DNA of 64,000 nt from Lachnocurva sp029100405 (GTDB lineage: Bacteria; Bacillota; Clostridia; Lachnospirales; Lachnospiraceae): the NCBI GenBank assembly GCA_046263755.1, contig JBJYZC010000001.1:1-64000 (forward strand), written 5' to 3'. Position 1 is the first letter of the stretch; every line of letters begins with the position of its first letter. This document shows, piece by piece, positions 42,201 through 50,669 of this stretch. The position numbers and the translations under genes are program-made. The notes below the pieces were generated by a model, which was not told the origin of the DNA, did no database searches, and was given only the letters and a program-made list of their open reading frames with translations.

Positions 42201-43387
42201 ATTATTACAAAGGTTATTGGGAAGATTTGAGTGATTCTGGTCAGTACAATGTACGTTCATTAACGAATCTGAATCTAAAAGAGGGTCAAAACTTCCCAAG
42301 TACTGGTTATGTGGTAGAAGACGGCTACGCCTTGGTTGTGAAGGTGAAGAATAATAGAAAGAACCAAATTAAGGCTCCGAATGGAACAGAGCTATCCGAT
42401 ACCAAAACCTTTATTGGTACAGATAATGCAAATGGTAAAGAATACGACAGTCTATCGTTATCTCAGTCGACAGTGAATGATGGTGGCAACAAGATTGGAC
42501 TGGATAAGGATGACTATAAATTATACCGAATAAAGGAACCGGATGAAGGCAATCAAAGCCTTTATAAAATGGTAGACCAAACAAAACAATTGAATGTTTA
42601 TGTGGTGAATTCTGATGAGACAACGAAAACGAAGTACGCTTCTTTCAATGTTAATCTCTATTCAGCCAATGCGGTATTTGCTCCTAATGATAAGTTACCT
42701 GATTCCCTGACTATTCGGAGTGCAAGGCAGTTCTATAATCTGTTTTATGAGTCTGTAAATAATAAGAATTTTGGCTTATTAACAAGTAATCACACCATAT
42801 ATCAGGAAATGGACATTGATTTTCAACAGGAATTTACAAATAAATTCGGTATTCCAACTGATGACTATAAAAAGGATTCCAATATCTACCAGTCCAAATT
42901 CAAAAAGCTTAATACTGCTGATTTGATCTTTAGATGCACGTATAATGGTAACAAGCACTATTTGAAGAATTGGACTAGAACGGACAAGCAGAATCTTTTT
43001 GGCAAAGAATGTGCGGGAGGAACTTTAGGAGGAACTTTAGAAAATCTGAACTTTGATCATGTGACGGGTCAGTATCTATTTGATAAAAATAGCGGAAATA
43101 TTAATTCCCTCACATTTACGAATTGTAACATGAAGGGTTATTTTAAAGAGGGTAAAGCTGGAACTAATCTTAACGGCCTTCCATCCAAAGCCAAACGTGC
43201 CCCTGCCTTCCCCGGATCTCCTTTCGACCAGGACACAGATGATTCCTCTGTCCGGAACGCGGATAGCGGATCGGATCCTTCATCGACTTCCTCCTCAAAC
43301 CAGACGAACGGCCAGACATTGAATCAAGACGACAGCCATTCGAATCAGGCTGCAGGCAATGTTTCGAATAAAGACTCAAACAATTAA
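39272..43387 (+). CDS. Giant prepilin-headed adhesin-like protein with GLUG-type repeats
   Basis: 1371 residues from ATG 39272. The leader ends at Gly13, followed by FTLAEMLLTVSIIIILGALVAVNVI with Glu+5 (Glu18), a canonical prepilin N-terminus. The remainder is about ten times larger than a normal pilin head: Ser/Asn/Thr-rich regions, four or five GLUG-like units at about 634, 668, 715, 758 and 793 (SLIGQFDG, GGLIGAIT, GGLIGSID, GGLIGNAKG, GGFIGFIS), further polar domains and a disordered C-terminal 70 residues. No sortase motif. Probably a pilus-tip adhesin. Base use is more AT-rich than in neighbouring genes. Confidence 0.82.
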   Translation: MRNVNRKLLNNKGFTLAEMLLTVSIIIILGALVAVNVIRYQRKLKLTEMDNAAREIYMAAQNHLSDSVSTGDWGEIYDKYGKSKANDGSATTSKETKTNYLGTYIGNKIKDVDQFADDSKSSTETSSTNDKKHEFYYLIVNSKDDLTGNAMAQLLPTGAIDEAVRKGAYIIEYDAIQGQVYDVFYTDGDVKLTYENTVTALDDKIKQNSGSNTNRTDSKNLRERFSVSLSSGSKKVALGYYGGASLTDDAFQKNQKVTVEVKNENRLYLIVTVPSSITKKYTIDQNNIKITLKDLRSDASNVQGVLETGPVTTVKNSDLSQTKYIYILDSPVEKGYSITDASHIEWKVSDKSSPSLSNGNTNEMFHAGDNLRASVTITAKKSSSLNKTKKFKATSERFNSTYAEGSSDTSARITNARHLQNLAISTGPSASSGSNQTASSSPKTVVSLNTNPMVSNQISDVKILSDIIWHKGDQPVSSQTTDSQAAGQQNANGNKGNQTDATEPKDYFEKLNEEAEMYGFKNNAPKVVTTNFTGIQSSTISNVSGSVESTDASKQNQAPVLSDFMISDPTGYYGLFAEMGANTSSNGETYSLSLTNLSLKNFYLTNVSPDGQDQAKIDTTTQNRNNQPIEPIGAGSLIGQFDGKSLNVNKVSIENVTEDFESNHGIKAGGLIGAITNPSVKANITDCYASVSGITGNNTATQDQKNIKNIISATNLGGLIGSIDNGAHVLRCYSSGRTVNGGDYDETHPNISVKDGNVGGLIGNAKGSTSVTYSYSTCSVGANKQNAKTNGSCGGFIGFISQSSSVKGCYSTGLIINLADQTSSGTDNQWADYGQFIGETNSEKKPVTVQNCSVLKGINSDQIPVIWDDNTKQDTSKYDIKIQSSLGQAATGEKNPFVVSENSRKTAVPVDKSLGNKYPYCTTRQLSNLFQSGTADDSNDIGHVGDWPIEKNEPATVGLIYYEYVQDENNLNNKPVYYYKGYWEDLSDSGQYNVRSLTNLNLKEGQNFPSTGYVVEDGYALVVKVKNNRKNQIKAPNGTELSDTKTFIGTDNANGKEYDSLSLSQSTVNDGGNKIGLDKDDYKLYRIKEPDEGNQSLYKMVDQTKQLNVYVVNSDETTKTKYASFNVNLYSANAVFAPNDKLPDSLTIRSARQFYNLFYESVNNKNFGLLTSNHTIYQEMDIDFQQEFTNKFGIPTDDYKKDSNIYQSKFKKLNTADLIFRCTYNGNKHYLKNWTRTDKQNLFGKECAGGTLGGTLENLNFDHVTGQYLFDKNSGNINSLTFTNCNMKGYFKEGKAGTNLNGLPSKAKRAPAFPGSPFDQDTDDSSVRNADSGSDPSSTSSSNQTNGQTLNQDDSHSNQAAGNVSNKDSNN

Positions 43388-43450
43388 ACGGTAATGCTAT
43401 AATGATACAAAGCAATCGTTTTTAGAATTTCCGAATAACAGGGGGCAAAT

Positions 43451-45367
43451 ATGAAACGGATATTGCTGCTGACAGATGGTTGGAGACGTTTTATCGTCTC
43501 CGCCTGGAGCAATGGCATTCTGCAATATATGAAAGAGCATGACAGGGATTATTCCCTCATTCAATTTCATTGCTGGGGGAACTGGAGCAGGGATAAGAAA
43601 TTCAACGAAGGGGAGTATTCCATCTTCTCCCTGGCCAATTTCAAAGATTATGATGGAATCGTCGTTGATTTTACCAACATGGAAGACGAGAAGGTGATCC
43701 GGGATCTGCAGAAGAGGATCATAGAAAGTAAGGTTCCGGCCATTTCACTCTGCAATTCCGTCGATGGAATTCCCTGTGTCAGAAATGATAACTATCATGC
43801 CATATGCGGCTTGTTTGAGCATATGTGGAATGTTCATAATTGCAGGACCTTCCATTTCAGCGGCAGCAGTCAGAAAGTAACCGAGTCCGTCGAGAGAGAA
43901 CAGGCTTTCCGGGATTGCTGTAGGAGACATGGCATTGAAGTCACAGACGATATGATCACGGAGATGGACTATAGCACCAGAACCGGAGCCTTGACCGCAA
44001 GGGAATTCTTCGATCTGTCCGGCAAGAATCTGATTCAGCCCCTTCCGGATGCCTTTATTTGCGCCAATGATAATATTGCCATCGGACTCATCATGGAAAT
44101 GCGGAAACATGGCTATGATTGTCCGAGAGACTTTTTGGCCACAGGTTTTGATAATCTGGACAAGGCCATGTATTACCAGCCGCAGATCACCACGGTCACA
44201 TTGAATCGGGAGCGGATCGCTTATCGGGCCATGCAGGCTCTGGATAGCATGATAGAAGAACATAAGACCATAAAAGACATCCATATTCCTGCAGAGATCG
44301 TTCTTGCGGAGAGCTGTGGCTGTCCGACCAATCAGGATGTGGATTTCCGTTCTTATCTGTCCTGGCACGTGGAGGATATCATCCATACAAATGATCGTAA
44401 TGAAGTATTCGCTTTGATTGCAAGATCCTTGAATCCTACCCTGACTTTACAAGAGCTCATGCATCAGGTCATGAGGAGATATTCCATGCTGGACCTCGAT
44501 GGGGTCTATATCGTTACGGATGACCGGATCGGAAGTGAGGCTTTGCCCAGAGGTCATTATGAACTGGAACATCTCAGGGTCATGGCCGCCTGCGAGAGAA
44601 AATGGGTGAATAATGGATCAAGAATGGAAGAAATGCAGAATCTGGTCTTCCAAAATGTTGTGGAATTAAACCGCCATCTGGATTCCATCTGTAATCGCAA
44701 CAGTTGTATTTTGATCCCGCTTCATATTCTGGATCAGACTGCAGGCCTGATCGCCCTTTTCAATCCGCGATTTATCAGCAAAGAATGGTATTTCTATGAG
44801 TTTCAGGATATTGTCCTTCATGCCATTTCCGAATGGGATACCAATCGGAAGCTGCAGCTTTCTCTGACGCGACTTCGTAATGTCTATGACCGCGATGACC
44901 TGACCGGTCTGTATTCCAAGGCAGCCTTTGAGTCCAAGCTTCTGCCTTGGGTCGGTCAGAAGATCCAAGAGAAAGAGCTTGCCGTTCTCTTCCTTGATAT
45001 TGACGGCTTTAAGTCCATAAATGACAGTAGGGGCCATGCCTTCGGCGATCATGTCCTGAAACAGGTGGCAGATGCCATTCGGGAAGAAGCAAGTCAGGAC
45101 AGCTTCTCTTATCGTTACGGCGGAGATGAATTTGTTATGATCCTGGCCATCGACCGGCCTGAGCAGGCACCGGAAACCAAGGCGCGGATCATCAATCATT
45201 TGAAGGGAAATCATATTTCTGTCAGCATCGGGCTCAGCTATCCGGATCTTACCAAATGGAATCCAAACCTCTTGCAGGACGGTTTGCGGACTCAACTGGA
45301 TCACTGTATTCAGAAGGCGGACCACGATATGTATTGCTATAAAAGACTTCATCATACGCGGCGCTGA
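43451..45367 (+). CDS. Diguanylate cyclase with LacI-type sugar-binding sensor
   Basis: 638 residues, cytosolic. Residues about 1-290 form a periplasmic-binding-protein-like domain of the LacI/GalR sort (ILLLTDGW, DAFICANDNIAIGLIMEMRKHGYDCPRD, ATGFDN) but without a signal peptide and without the N-terminal HTH of LacI. A central GAF-like region (about 310-465) follows, then a GGDEF domain with GGDEF at 557-561. No RxxD inhibitory site is present. It probably links a small cytosolic ligand to c-di-GMP synthesis. The start follows AGGGGGC. Confidence 0.87.
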   Translation: MKRILLLTDGWRRFIVSAWSNGILQYMKEHDRDYSLIQFHCWGNWSRDKKFNEGEYSIFSLANFKDYDGIVVDFTNMEDEKVIRDLQKRIIESKVPAISLCNSVDGIPCVRNDNYHAICGLFEHMWNVHNCRTFHFSGSSQKVTESVEREQAFRDCCRRHGIEVTDDMITEMDYSTRTGALTAREFFDLSGKNLIQPLPDAFICANDNIAIGLIMEMRKHGYDCPRDFLATGFDNLDKAMYYQPQITTVTLNRERIAYRAMQALDSMIEEHKTIKDIHIPAEIVLAESCGCPTNQDVDFRSYLSWHVEDIIHTNDRNEVFALIARSLNPTLTLQELMHQVMRRYSMLDLDGVYIVTDDRIGSEALPRGHYELEHLRVMAACERKWVNNGSRMEEMQNLVFQNVVELNRHLDSICNRNSCILIPLHILDQTAGLIALFNPRFISKEWYFYEFQDIVLHAISEWDTNRKLQLSLTRLRNVYDRDDLTGLYSKAAFESKLLPWVGQKIQEKELAVLFLDIDGFKSINDSRGHAFGDHVLKQVADAIREEASQDSFSYRYGGDEFVMILAIDRPEQAPETKARIINHLKGNHISVSIGLSYPDLTKWNPNLLQDGLRTQLDHCIQKADHDMYCYKRLHHTRR

Positions 45368-45525
45368 AAATGCCAGGACAGAAGTCCATCCTGGTTATAC
45401 AATCTGGTTATATAAAATTATCAGAAACTGGGTATAACGATATTATCAGAATCGATTATAATCCTTTGTAACAGTTCATGAACGATAGCCTCTTAAGATT
45501 TGACTGTGAGAAAGGAAAAGAGATT

Positions 45526-46107
45526 ATGAAAAACGAAAAGATTCAAAAGACGGTCTATGCCGGTATTTTTGCTGCCATTACATTTGTTGTATTTACCTAT
45601 CTGTCGATTCCGATTCCTACGGTTGGAGGCGGTAAGGTTTCGGTTCATCTGGGCAATGCATTTGTCGTTCTCGGCGCTTTGCTTCTCGGAACCGGTTATG
45701 GCAGTATCGGTGGAGCCATCGGTCTTACTATTGCAGATTTGATCGATCCGGTTTATATTGTAGAAGCGCCGATCACATTCCTGATCAAGCTCTTGATCGG
45801 TGTCATCACGGGTCTGATCGCTCACAAGATCGGACATATTGCAAGTGAAAAGGATCCGAAGAAGGTAAGCCTTTTCGTATTCTTAGCTTCTGCTGCCGGA
45901 CTGGCATTTAATGCGGTCTTTGATCCTTTGCTTCGGTATTTCTATAAGATCCTGATCTTAGGGAAACCTGCAGCCGAGGTATCCCTTGCCATCAATTTCG
46001 GTGTAACTCTGTTGAATTCGATTGTCTCCCTGGTAGTCGTCGTCCTCCTCTATGCAGCCCTTCGGGCACCGCTTCGAAGAGCCGGACTTCTGCCATCGAA
46101 GGCATGA
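45526..46107 (+). CDS. ECF transporter substrate-binding subunit
   Basis: 193 residues with about five or six membrane helices and the pattern of ECF S-components: AGIFAAITFVVFTYLSIPIP at the start, VHLGNAFVVLGALLLGTGYG, IADLIDP. It captures a vitamin-like substrate and works with a shared EcfA/T module not encoded here. I cannot name the substrate and saw no riboswitch upstream. ATG 45526 follows AAAGGAAAAGAG; the longer frame from 45478 lacks a good site. Confidence 0.75.
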   Translation: MKNEKIQKTVYAGIFAAITFVVFTYLSIPIPTVGGGKVSVHLGNAFVVLGALLLGTGYGSIGGAIGLTIADLIDPVYIVEAPITFLIKLLIGVITGLIAHKIGHIASEKDPKKVSLFVFLASAAGLAFNAVFDPLLRYFYKILILGKPAAEVSLAINFGVTLLNSIVSLVVVVLLYAALRAPLRRAGLLPSKA

Positions 46108-46135
46108 TTGTTTGGAAAGTAAATCAGGTAATTGG

Positions 46136-47338
46136 ATGCAATTAAATCTTTTGGATATGCTGTCTGCTTTTTCCTATTGTCTGGATGCGATTGAGCAATC
46201 GGTTGCAGGCCGGTCGGATGAACATGGCCTGCGTGTTGCTTTTCTGACAGAGAGAATGGCAAAGGCAGCCGGCATTTCAGGAGATGCTCTTCTGACTCTG
46301 ACCGGCTGTGCCATCTTGCATGATAATGCACTTTATCAATATATGTCGGCACGGAAGGCAGTGGAAGAGGGAAAAGAAGACAAGCATTCCAGCTCCATCA
46401 GGGACCACTGTATCCTGGGAGAGGAGCAGTTAAAATATATTCCCTTTCCATCGGATTCCTCAACCATCATTCTCTATCATCATGAGAGGGCGGACGGGAA
46501 GGGTCCCTTTGGAAAGAAGGAAGGGGAATTTCGTCTGGGCTCTGCCCTGATCCATCTGGCGGACAACCTGGATATTCATTTTCCTCTTCAAAACATGACG
46601 GGGGAAACCTATCAGAAGGTTTCGGATTATGTAGATAAAAACAAAGGTACTGAATTCTGCCGGCAGGCGGCAGACCTCTTTCATAAAGCCCTTTCGATCG
46701 ATACTTTTCATAAAGCCGATCGGATGGGCTTAAAGTCGTCTATCTTCCAAGATGTCCCTTGCACCATGACAGACTTTTCGGAAGCAGAGATCCGAGGCCT
46801 TGCAGGCTTTATGACTCGGATCATCGACTATAAGTCCAGTTTTACCAGTGACCATTCCAAAGGGGTAGCTGAAAAAGCGGAGCGGATGGCCCGCTTTTAC
46901 GGCTGGCCAGAGGAAAAGGTCCTTCGCTTTTTCTTTGCCGGCGCCTTGCATGACATCGGGAAGATCTTTATTTCTCATGACATCCTTGAGAAACCCGGCA
47001 AATTAGAGAGTAAGGAATTTGATCAGATGAAGAACCACGCTGCCGGAACGCTTCATATTTTAAGTCAGATCCGTGGGCTGGAAGACATTACGGAATGGGC
47101 ATCGAACCATCATGAAAAACTGGATGGACAGGGTTATCCGCGAGGCCTGACAGCGGATCAGCTGACTTTTGAAGATCGGCTCATGGCCTGCGTGGATATC
47201 TATCAGGCTCTGAGTGAGAAAAGGCCTTATAAAGAAGGTCTGCCCCATAATGAAGTGGTAAAGATTATGCGGAATATGGCATCTATGAATAAGATCGATG
47301 GCCGAATTGTTGAGGATATGGACAAGGCTTTGGCTTGA
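46136..47338 (+). CDS. Tandem-HD (HD-GYP-type) phosphodiesterase
   Basis: 400 residues. Two HD domains: the N-terminal one (about 35-190) has ILHDNALY and YHHERADGKGP; the C-terminal one (about 245-395) has LHDIGKIF and NHHEKLDGQGYP, close to the HD-GYP signature HHExxDGxGYP. Such proteins hydrolyse c-di-GMP or related cyclic dinucleotides. The first domain is less canonical but keeps its metal-binding residues. The start at ATG 46136 has only a weak ribosome binding site (CAGGTAA), and TTG 46124 cannot be excluded. Confidence 0.82.
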   Translation: MQLNLLDMLSAFSYCLDAIEQSVAGRSDEHGLRVAFLTERMAKAAGISGDALLTLTGCAILHDNALYQYMSARKAVEEGKEDKHSSSIRDHCILGEEQLKYIPFPSDSSTIILYHHERADGKGPFGKKEGEFRLGSALIHLADNLDIHFPLQNMTGETYQKVSDYVDKNKGTEFCRQAADLFHKALSIDTFHKADRMGLKSSIFQDVPCTMTDFSEAEIRGLAGFMTRIIDYKSSFTSDHSKGVAEKAERMARFYGWPEEKVLRFFFAGALHDIGKIFISHDILEKPGKLESKEFDQMKNHAAGTLHILSQIRGLEDITEWASNHHEKLDGQGYPRGLTADQLTFEDRLMACVDIYQALSEKRPYKEGLPHNEVVKIMRNMASMNKIDGRIVEDMDKALA

Positions 47339-47382
47339 TGTTCTTTTATTCATGGCATTGTATCAAGGAAAGGAAGAATAAG

Positions 47383-48009
47383 ATGGATCAGAATTTATAT
47401 CAAAGAAATGAACTTTTGGCACAGACGGTAATCAAGGGACTTTCCTCCCGCAATATGACCGGCTTCTATGCCAGGGACAAGGAGGAAGCGAAAAGGATCG
47501 CCCTTTCTCTGATTCCGGAAGGAAGTTCCATCGGTCAGGGCGGCTGCATGACATCACGCGAAATCGGGCTCATTAACGCTTTGAAAGAGGGAAAGTATCA
47601 CTTCATCGACCGGGATCAGATGGATCCGAGAGAAGCACTTCTCTTAACCTATGATTGCGATGTCTTTCTGTCCAGCGCCAATGCCATGACAACTGACGGG
47701 ATCCTTGTCAATATCGATGGAAATGCAAACCGGGTTTCCTGTATTGCGAATGGTCCCCGTAAGGTCATTTTCCTTGTCAGTATGAATAAGATCTGCCCGG
47801 ATCTGGATTCTGCAATGAAGCGGGCAAGAAACGTAGCGGCTCCTTCCAATGCCATGCGATTTCCGATCAATACCCCTTGTAAGAAGACGGGTAAGTGCTA
47901 TGACTGTAAGCAGCCGGACACCATCTGCTGTCAGTTTTTGATCACCCGCTATTCCCATCATGAAGGCAGGATCAATGTCATCCTGATCAATGACTCCCTG
48001 GGTTTTTGA
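47383..48009 (+). CDS. LUD-domain protein (LutC/YkgG-like)
   Basis: 208 residues. IPEGSSIGQGGCMTSREIGLINAL, DVFLSSANAMTTDGILVNIDGNANRVSCIANGP and VSMNKICPDLDSAMKRARNVAAP match the LUD (DUF162) family, some members of which act in lactate oxidation. A cysteine-rich segment near the end (CKKTGKCYDCKQPDTICC) could bind a metal cluster. No LutA or LutB partner is adjacent, so the role is unclear. ATG 47383 follows AAAGGAAG. Confidence 0.82.
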   Translation: MDQNLYQRNELLAQTVIKGLSSRNMTGFYARDKEEAKRIALSLIPEGSSIGQGGCMTSREIGLINALKEGKYHFIDRDQMDPREALLLTYDCDVFLSSANAMTTDGILVNIDGNANRVSCIANGPRKVIFLVSMNKICPDLDSAMKRARNVAAPSNAMRFPINTPCKKTGKCYDCKQPDTICCQFLITRYSHHEGRINVILINDSLGF

Positions 48010-48046
48010 CAAGAATAAACCAGACATGTAATGCATAAAGCTTTAA

Positions 48047-48078
48047 GATCCGGATCTTTCAGAGATCCGGATTTTTTA
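48047..48078 (+). terminator. Terminator after the LUD gene
   Basis: GATCCGGATC and GATCCGGAT form a strong stem followed by TTTTTT. Confidence 0.9.
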
Positions 48079-48192
48079 TGGACCCAGGAAGGAACATAAA
48101 AAGGTGCTTATATTCTTGATCTTCCTGTAAAATCCATAGACGGGAAGGAAAGAAATGGAGTAAAATAGACCTGTCTAGAAAGGAAGGTTTCA

Positions 48193-48564
48193 GTGAAGAA
48201 GGATCCGTTGTATAAGAGTTTCGGCTATGCTTTTCAGGGAATCGGATGCACGATCAAGCGTGAGAGAAATATTAAGATTCATCTCTTTGCTCTGGTCTGT
48301 GTGGTGCTTTGCGGGCTTTGGGTCCATATTTCTAAGTCCGAATGGCTGATCTGTTTTATACTCTTTGGCTTGGTTATCTCATTGGAACTCGTGAATACAG
48401 CGGTTGAAGCTGTGGTGGATCTGGTTACGGAGGAACGAAAGCCTCTGGCTAAGATCGCAAAGGATGCAGCTGCCGGCGCGGTTCTCTTTTCTGCGATCAT
48501 GGCTGCAATCATCGGCTTCTGGATCTTCATCCCGAGAATCGCTCATTTCTTTCAGAACCTTTAA
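48193..48564 (+). CDS. dgkA: Diacylglycerol/undecaprenol kinase
   Basis: 123 residues, three membrane helices. The motif LELVNTAVEAVVDLV is the catalytic ExxNTAxExxxD region of the DgkA family; Gram-positive members mainly phosphorylate undecaprenol. GTG 48193 is used, with AGGAAGG upstream. It is not flanked by the ybeY/era genes with which it often occurs, but stands alone before the phasin-like gene. Confidence 0.9.
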   Translation: MKKDPLYKSFGYAFQGIGCTIKRERNIKIHLFALVCVVLCGLWVHISKSEWLICFILFGLVISLELVNTAVEAVVDLVTEERKPLAKIAKDAAAGAVLFSAIMAAIIGFWIFIPRIAHFFQNL

Positions 48565-48603
48565 GATTTAAGATAAGATGGGTTAGAAATAAGGAGGTCT
48601 ATT

Positions 48604-48936
48604 ATGGCAGATAACAATTTTCTTTCCGATGGCATCAAAAAATTTTTCCTGGCAGGTGTTGGAGCTGTTGCAACAACCGCTGAAAAGAGCCAGGAAATCT
48701 TCGACAATCTCGTTCAGAAGGGTGAGCTGACCGTAGAACAGGGCAAGGCTTTGAATCAGGAGCTCCGTCATACCATGGAGCAGAGCAAGGAAAACTTCAA
48801 GAATGCCAGTGCAAACAAAACCGCATCTCCTGAAAAGACCGAGGCAGAAGCTTGTGAAAGCAAGGCTTCAGAAGCAAAACCTTCAGATGGGGCGGAATCT
48901 TCGAAAGAAGTAAAAGAAGAGAAGACAGAAGACTAA
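48604..48936 (+). CDS. Phasin-like helical protein
   Basis: 110 residues. A helical N-terminal half (IKKFFLAGVGAVATTAEKSQEIFDNLVQKGELTVEQGKALNQEL) resembles the PhaF/PhaI phasin family; the C-terminal half is a charged Lys/Glu/Ala/Ser-rich tail. It lies 18 bp before a UbiB-family kinase gene, a frequent pairing in clostridia. Polyhydroxyalkanoate storage is not implied: no PHA synthase is seen here. The start follows AAGGAGG. Confidence 0.75.
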   Translation: MADNNFLSDGIKKFFLAGVGAVATTAEKSQEIFDNLVQKGELTVEQGKALNQELRHTMEQSKENFKNASANKTASPEKTEAEACESKASEAKPSDGAESSKEVKEEKTED

Positions 48937-48954
48937 AGACCGGAGGATGATCTT

Positions 48955-50652
48955 TTGGCAGACGAAACGAATGAGACAATCGAAATAGATACCACATCCA
49001 CTGCCAAGAAGGATTCCCGGTCCAGGCTGCGGGAGATCACCGATGTCCTCCGCCGCCATCAGGTTGCAAAGGGCGTAACGCCAGAGAAGCTGCGATTGAT
49101 CTTAGAGGATCTGGGCCCCACCTATGTTAAGCTTGGGCAGATCATGTCCCTGCATTCGGACATCCTGCCCAAGGCTTACTGTGATGAACTTTTGAAGCTG
49201 AACACAGAGGTCAGGCCCATGCCTTTTTCCATGGTCGAAGAGGTGCTGAATCATTCTTATCGAATGGATTGGAGGGAGATCTTTTCTTCCATTGATCCGA
49301 ACCCCATCGGCTCTGCCTCCATTGCCCAGGTCCATAAGGCTGTTCTTAAAAGCAATGGATCGGAAGTCATCGTTAAGGTCGAGCGCAAGGGCATCTATGA
49401 CACCATGGCCCGGGATATCCGTCTCCTCCATCGGGCAGTCAAAATTCTTCCCTCCGTTCCTTCGCTTCGGAATATCGTTGATCTGGATATGGTTCTGGAT
49501 GAAATGTGGACCGTTGCCCAGCAGGAAATGGATTTCCTGAAGGAAGCCTCGAATATGGAGGAGTTCGCCCGACTGAATAAAGACATAAAATATGTCGCAG
49601 TTCCCAAATTATATCGTGAATATACGACGGGTCATGTCCTTGTGATGGAATACATCGACGGTCTGTCCATTACGGATGCCGATGCATTGAAGGCCGGGGG
49701 CTATGACCTGGATGAGATCGGAAAGAAGTTCGTCAACAGCTTTATCAAGCAGGTCATGGACGACGGTTTCTTCCATGCGGATCCACATCCGGGCAATGTC
49801 AAGATCCGGGACGGTAAGATCGTCTGGCTCGACATGGGCATGATGGGTCGGCTGACGGAAAAGGATCGTAAGATTATGGTCCGCGGTGTCGAAGGCATCG
49901 CCATGCATGATATTTCCAAAGTAACGGATGCGGTGTTGGACCTCGGTGATTTCTGGGATAAACCCAATCGGGATCAGTTATATGCGGATCTTCGGGATTT
50001 TCTCCGGGAATATGAATCTCAGGGCATGGGATCCGTGGATCTGGCGGAAGCCATGGAAAGTCTGATGGATATCATGAAGAATAATCACATCAGCCTTCCA
50101 CATGGCATGACTATGCTGGCCCGCGGCCTGACGCATGTAGAAGGAGTTCTTTCCGTCATTAGCCCTGACATCAATATGATGAATATCGCTTATACTCGTG
50201 TCAGTGAGGATTATTTCAAGAAGATTCGGACCAACTGGAAGGAAGAACTGTCAAGAGATTCCAGGAAATTATACCGGGCCGGCGTCAACAGCATTGAGAT
50301 CCCGACTCTGGCATCGGAGATCATGCGGGAATATCTGCGCGGGCACAGCCGGGTCAATCTGAATCTGGATACAACAGATCATTTCGTTCAGGTCGTAGAC
50401 CGGGCTGTAAGAAATCTGGTGATCGGCCTCTGCATTGCAGGGCTTCTGGTCGGATCCTCCATTCTTTGCACCACACAGATGAAGCCCAGGATCTTCGGCA
50501 TACCTTTCCTTGGCTTCTTTGGCTATTTTATTGCCATTTCAGCGATCGTTTTCTTTGTCGGAAGATTCGAATGGAGAAAATTCCGACGCTGGAGGCGGAT
50601 GCATCCCAAGAAGAAAAAGAAGAACTTATTGGGAGCAAGCCTGAAGGCGTAA
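48955..50652 (+). CDS. UbiB/ABC1-family atypical kinase
   Basis: 565 residues. The family hallmarks are visible: the KxGQ motif (YVKLGQIMSLHSDILP), the alanine-rich loop GSASIAQVHKA, VMEYIDG, and HADPHPGNVKI with WLDMGMMG as the catalytic/DFG-like part. Two membrane helices lie near the C-terminus (about 485-540). In quinone-making bacteria UbiB aids ubiquinone synthesis, but it also occurs in organisms without quinones, where its role is unknown. It starts at TTG 48955 with GGAGG at 48942. Co-directional with the phasin-like gene. Confidence 0.9.
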   Translation: MADETNETIEIDTTSTAKKDSRSRLREITDVLRRHQVAKGVTPEKLRLILEDLGPTYVKLGQIMSLHSDILPKAYCDELLKLNTEVRPMPFSMVEEVLNHSYRMDWREIFSSIDPNPIGSASIAQVHKAVLKSNGSEVIVKVERKGIYDTMARDIRLLHRAVKILPSVPSLRNIVDLDMVLDEMWTVAQQEMDFLKEASNMEEFARLNKDIKYVAVPKLYREYTTGHVLVMEYIDGLSITDADALKAGGYDLDEIGKKFVNSFIKQVMDDGFFHADPHPGNVKIRDGKIVWLDMGMMGRLTEKDRKIMVRGVEGIAMHDISKVTDAVLDLGDFWDKPNRDQLYADLRDFLREYESQGMGSVDLAEAMESLMDIMKNNHISLPHGMTMLARGLTHVEGVLSVISPDINMMNIAYTRVSEDYFKKIRTNWKEELSRDSRKLYRAGVNSIEIPTLASEIMREYLRGHSRVNLNLDTTDHFVQVVDRAVRNLVIGLCIAGLLVGSSILCTTQMKPRIFGIPFLGFFGYFIAISAIVFFVGRFEWRKFRRWRRMHPKKKKKNLLGASLKA

Positions 50653-50669
50653 GATTAGAAACGGAAAAA

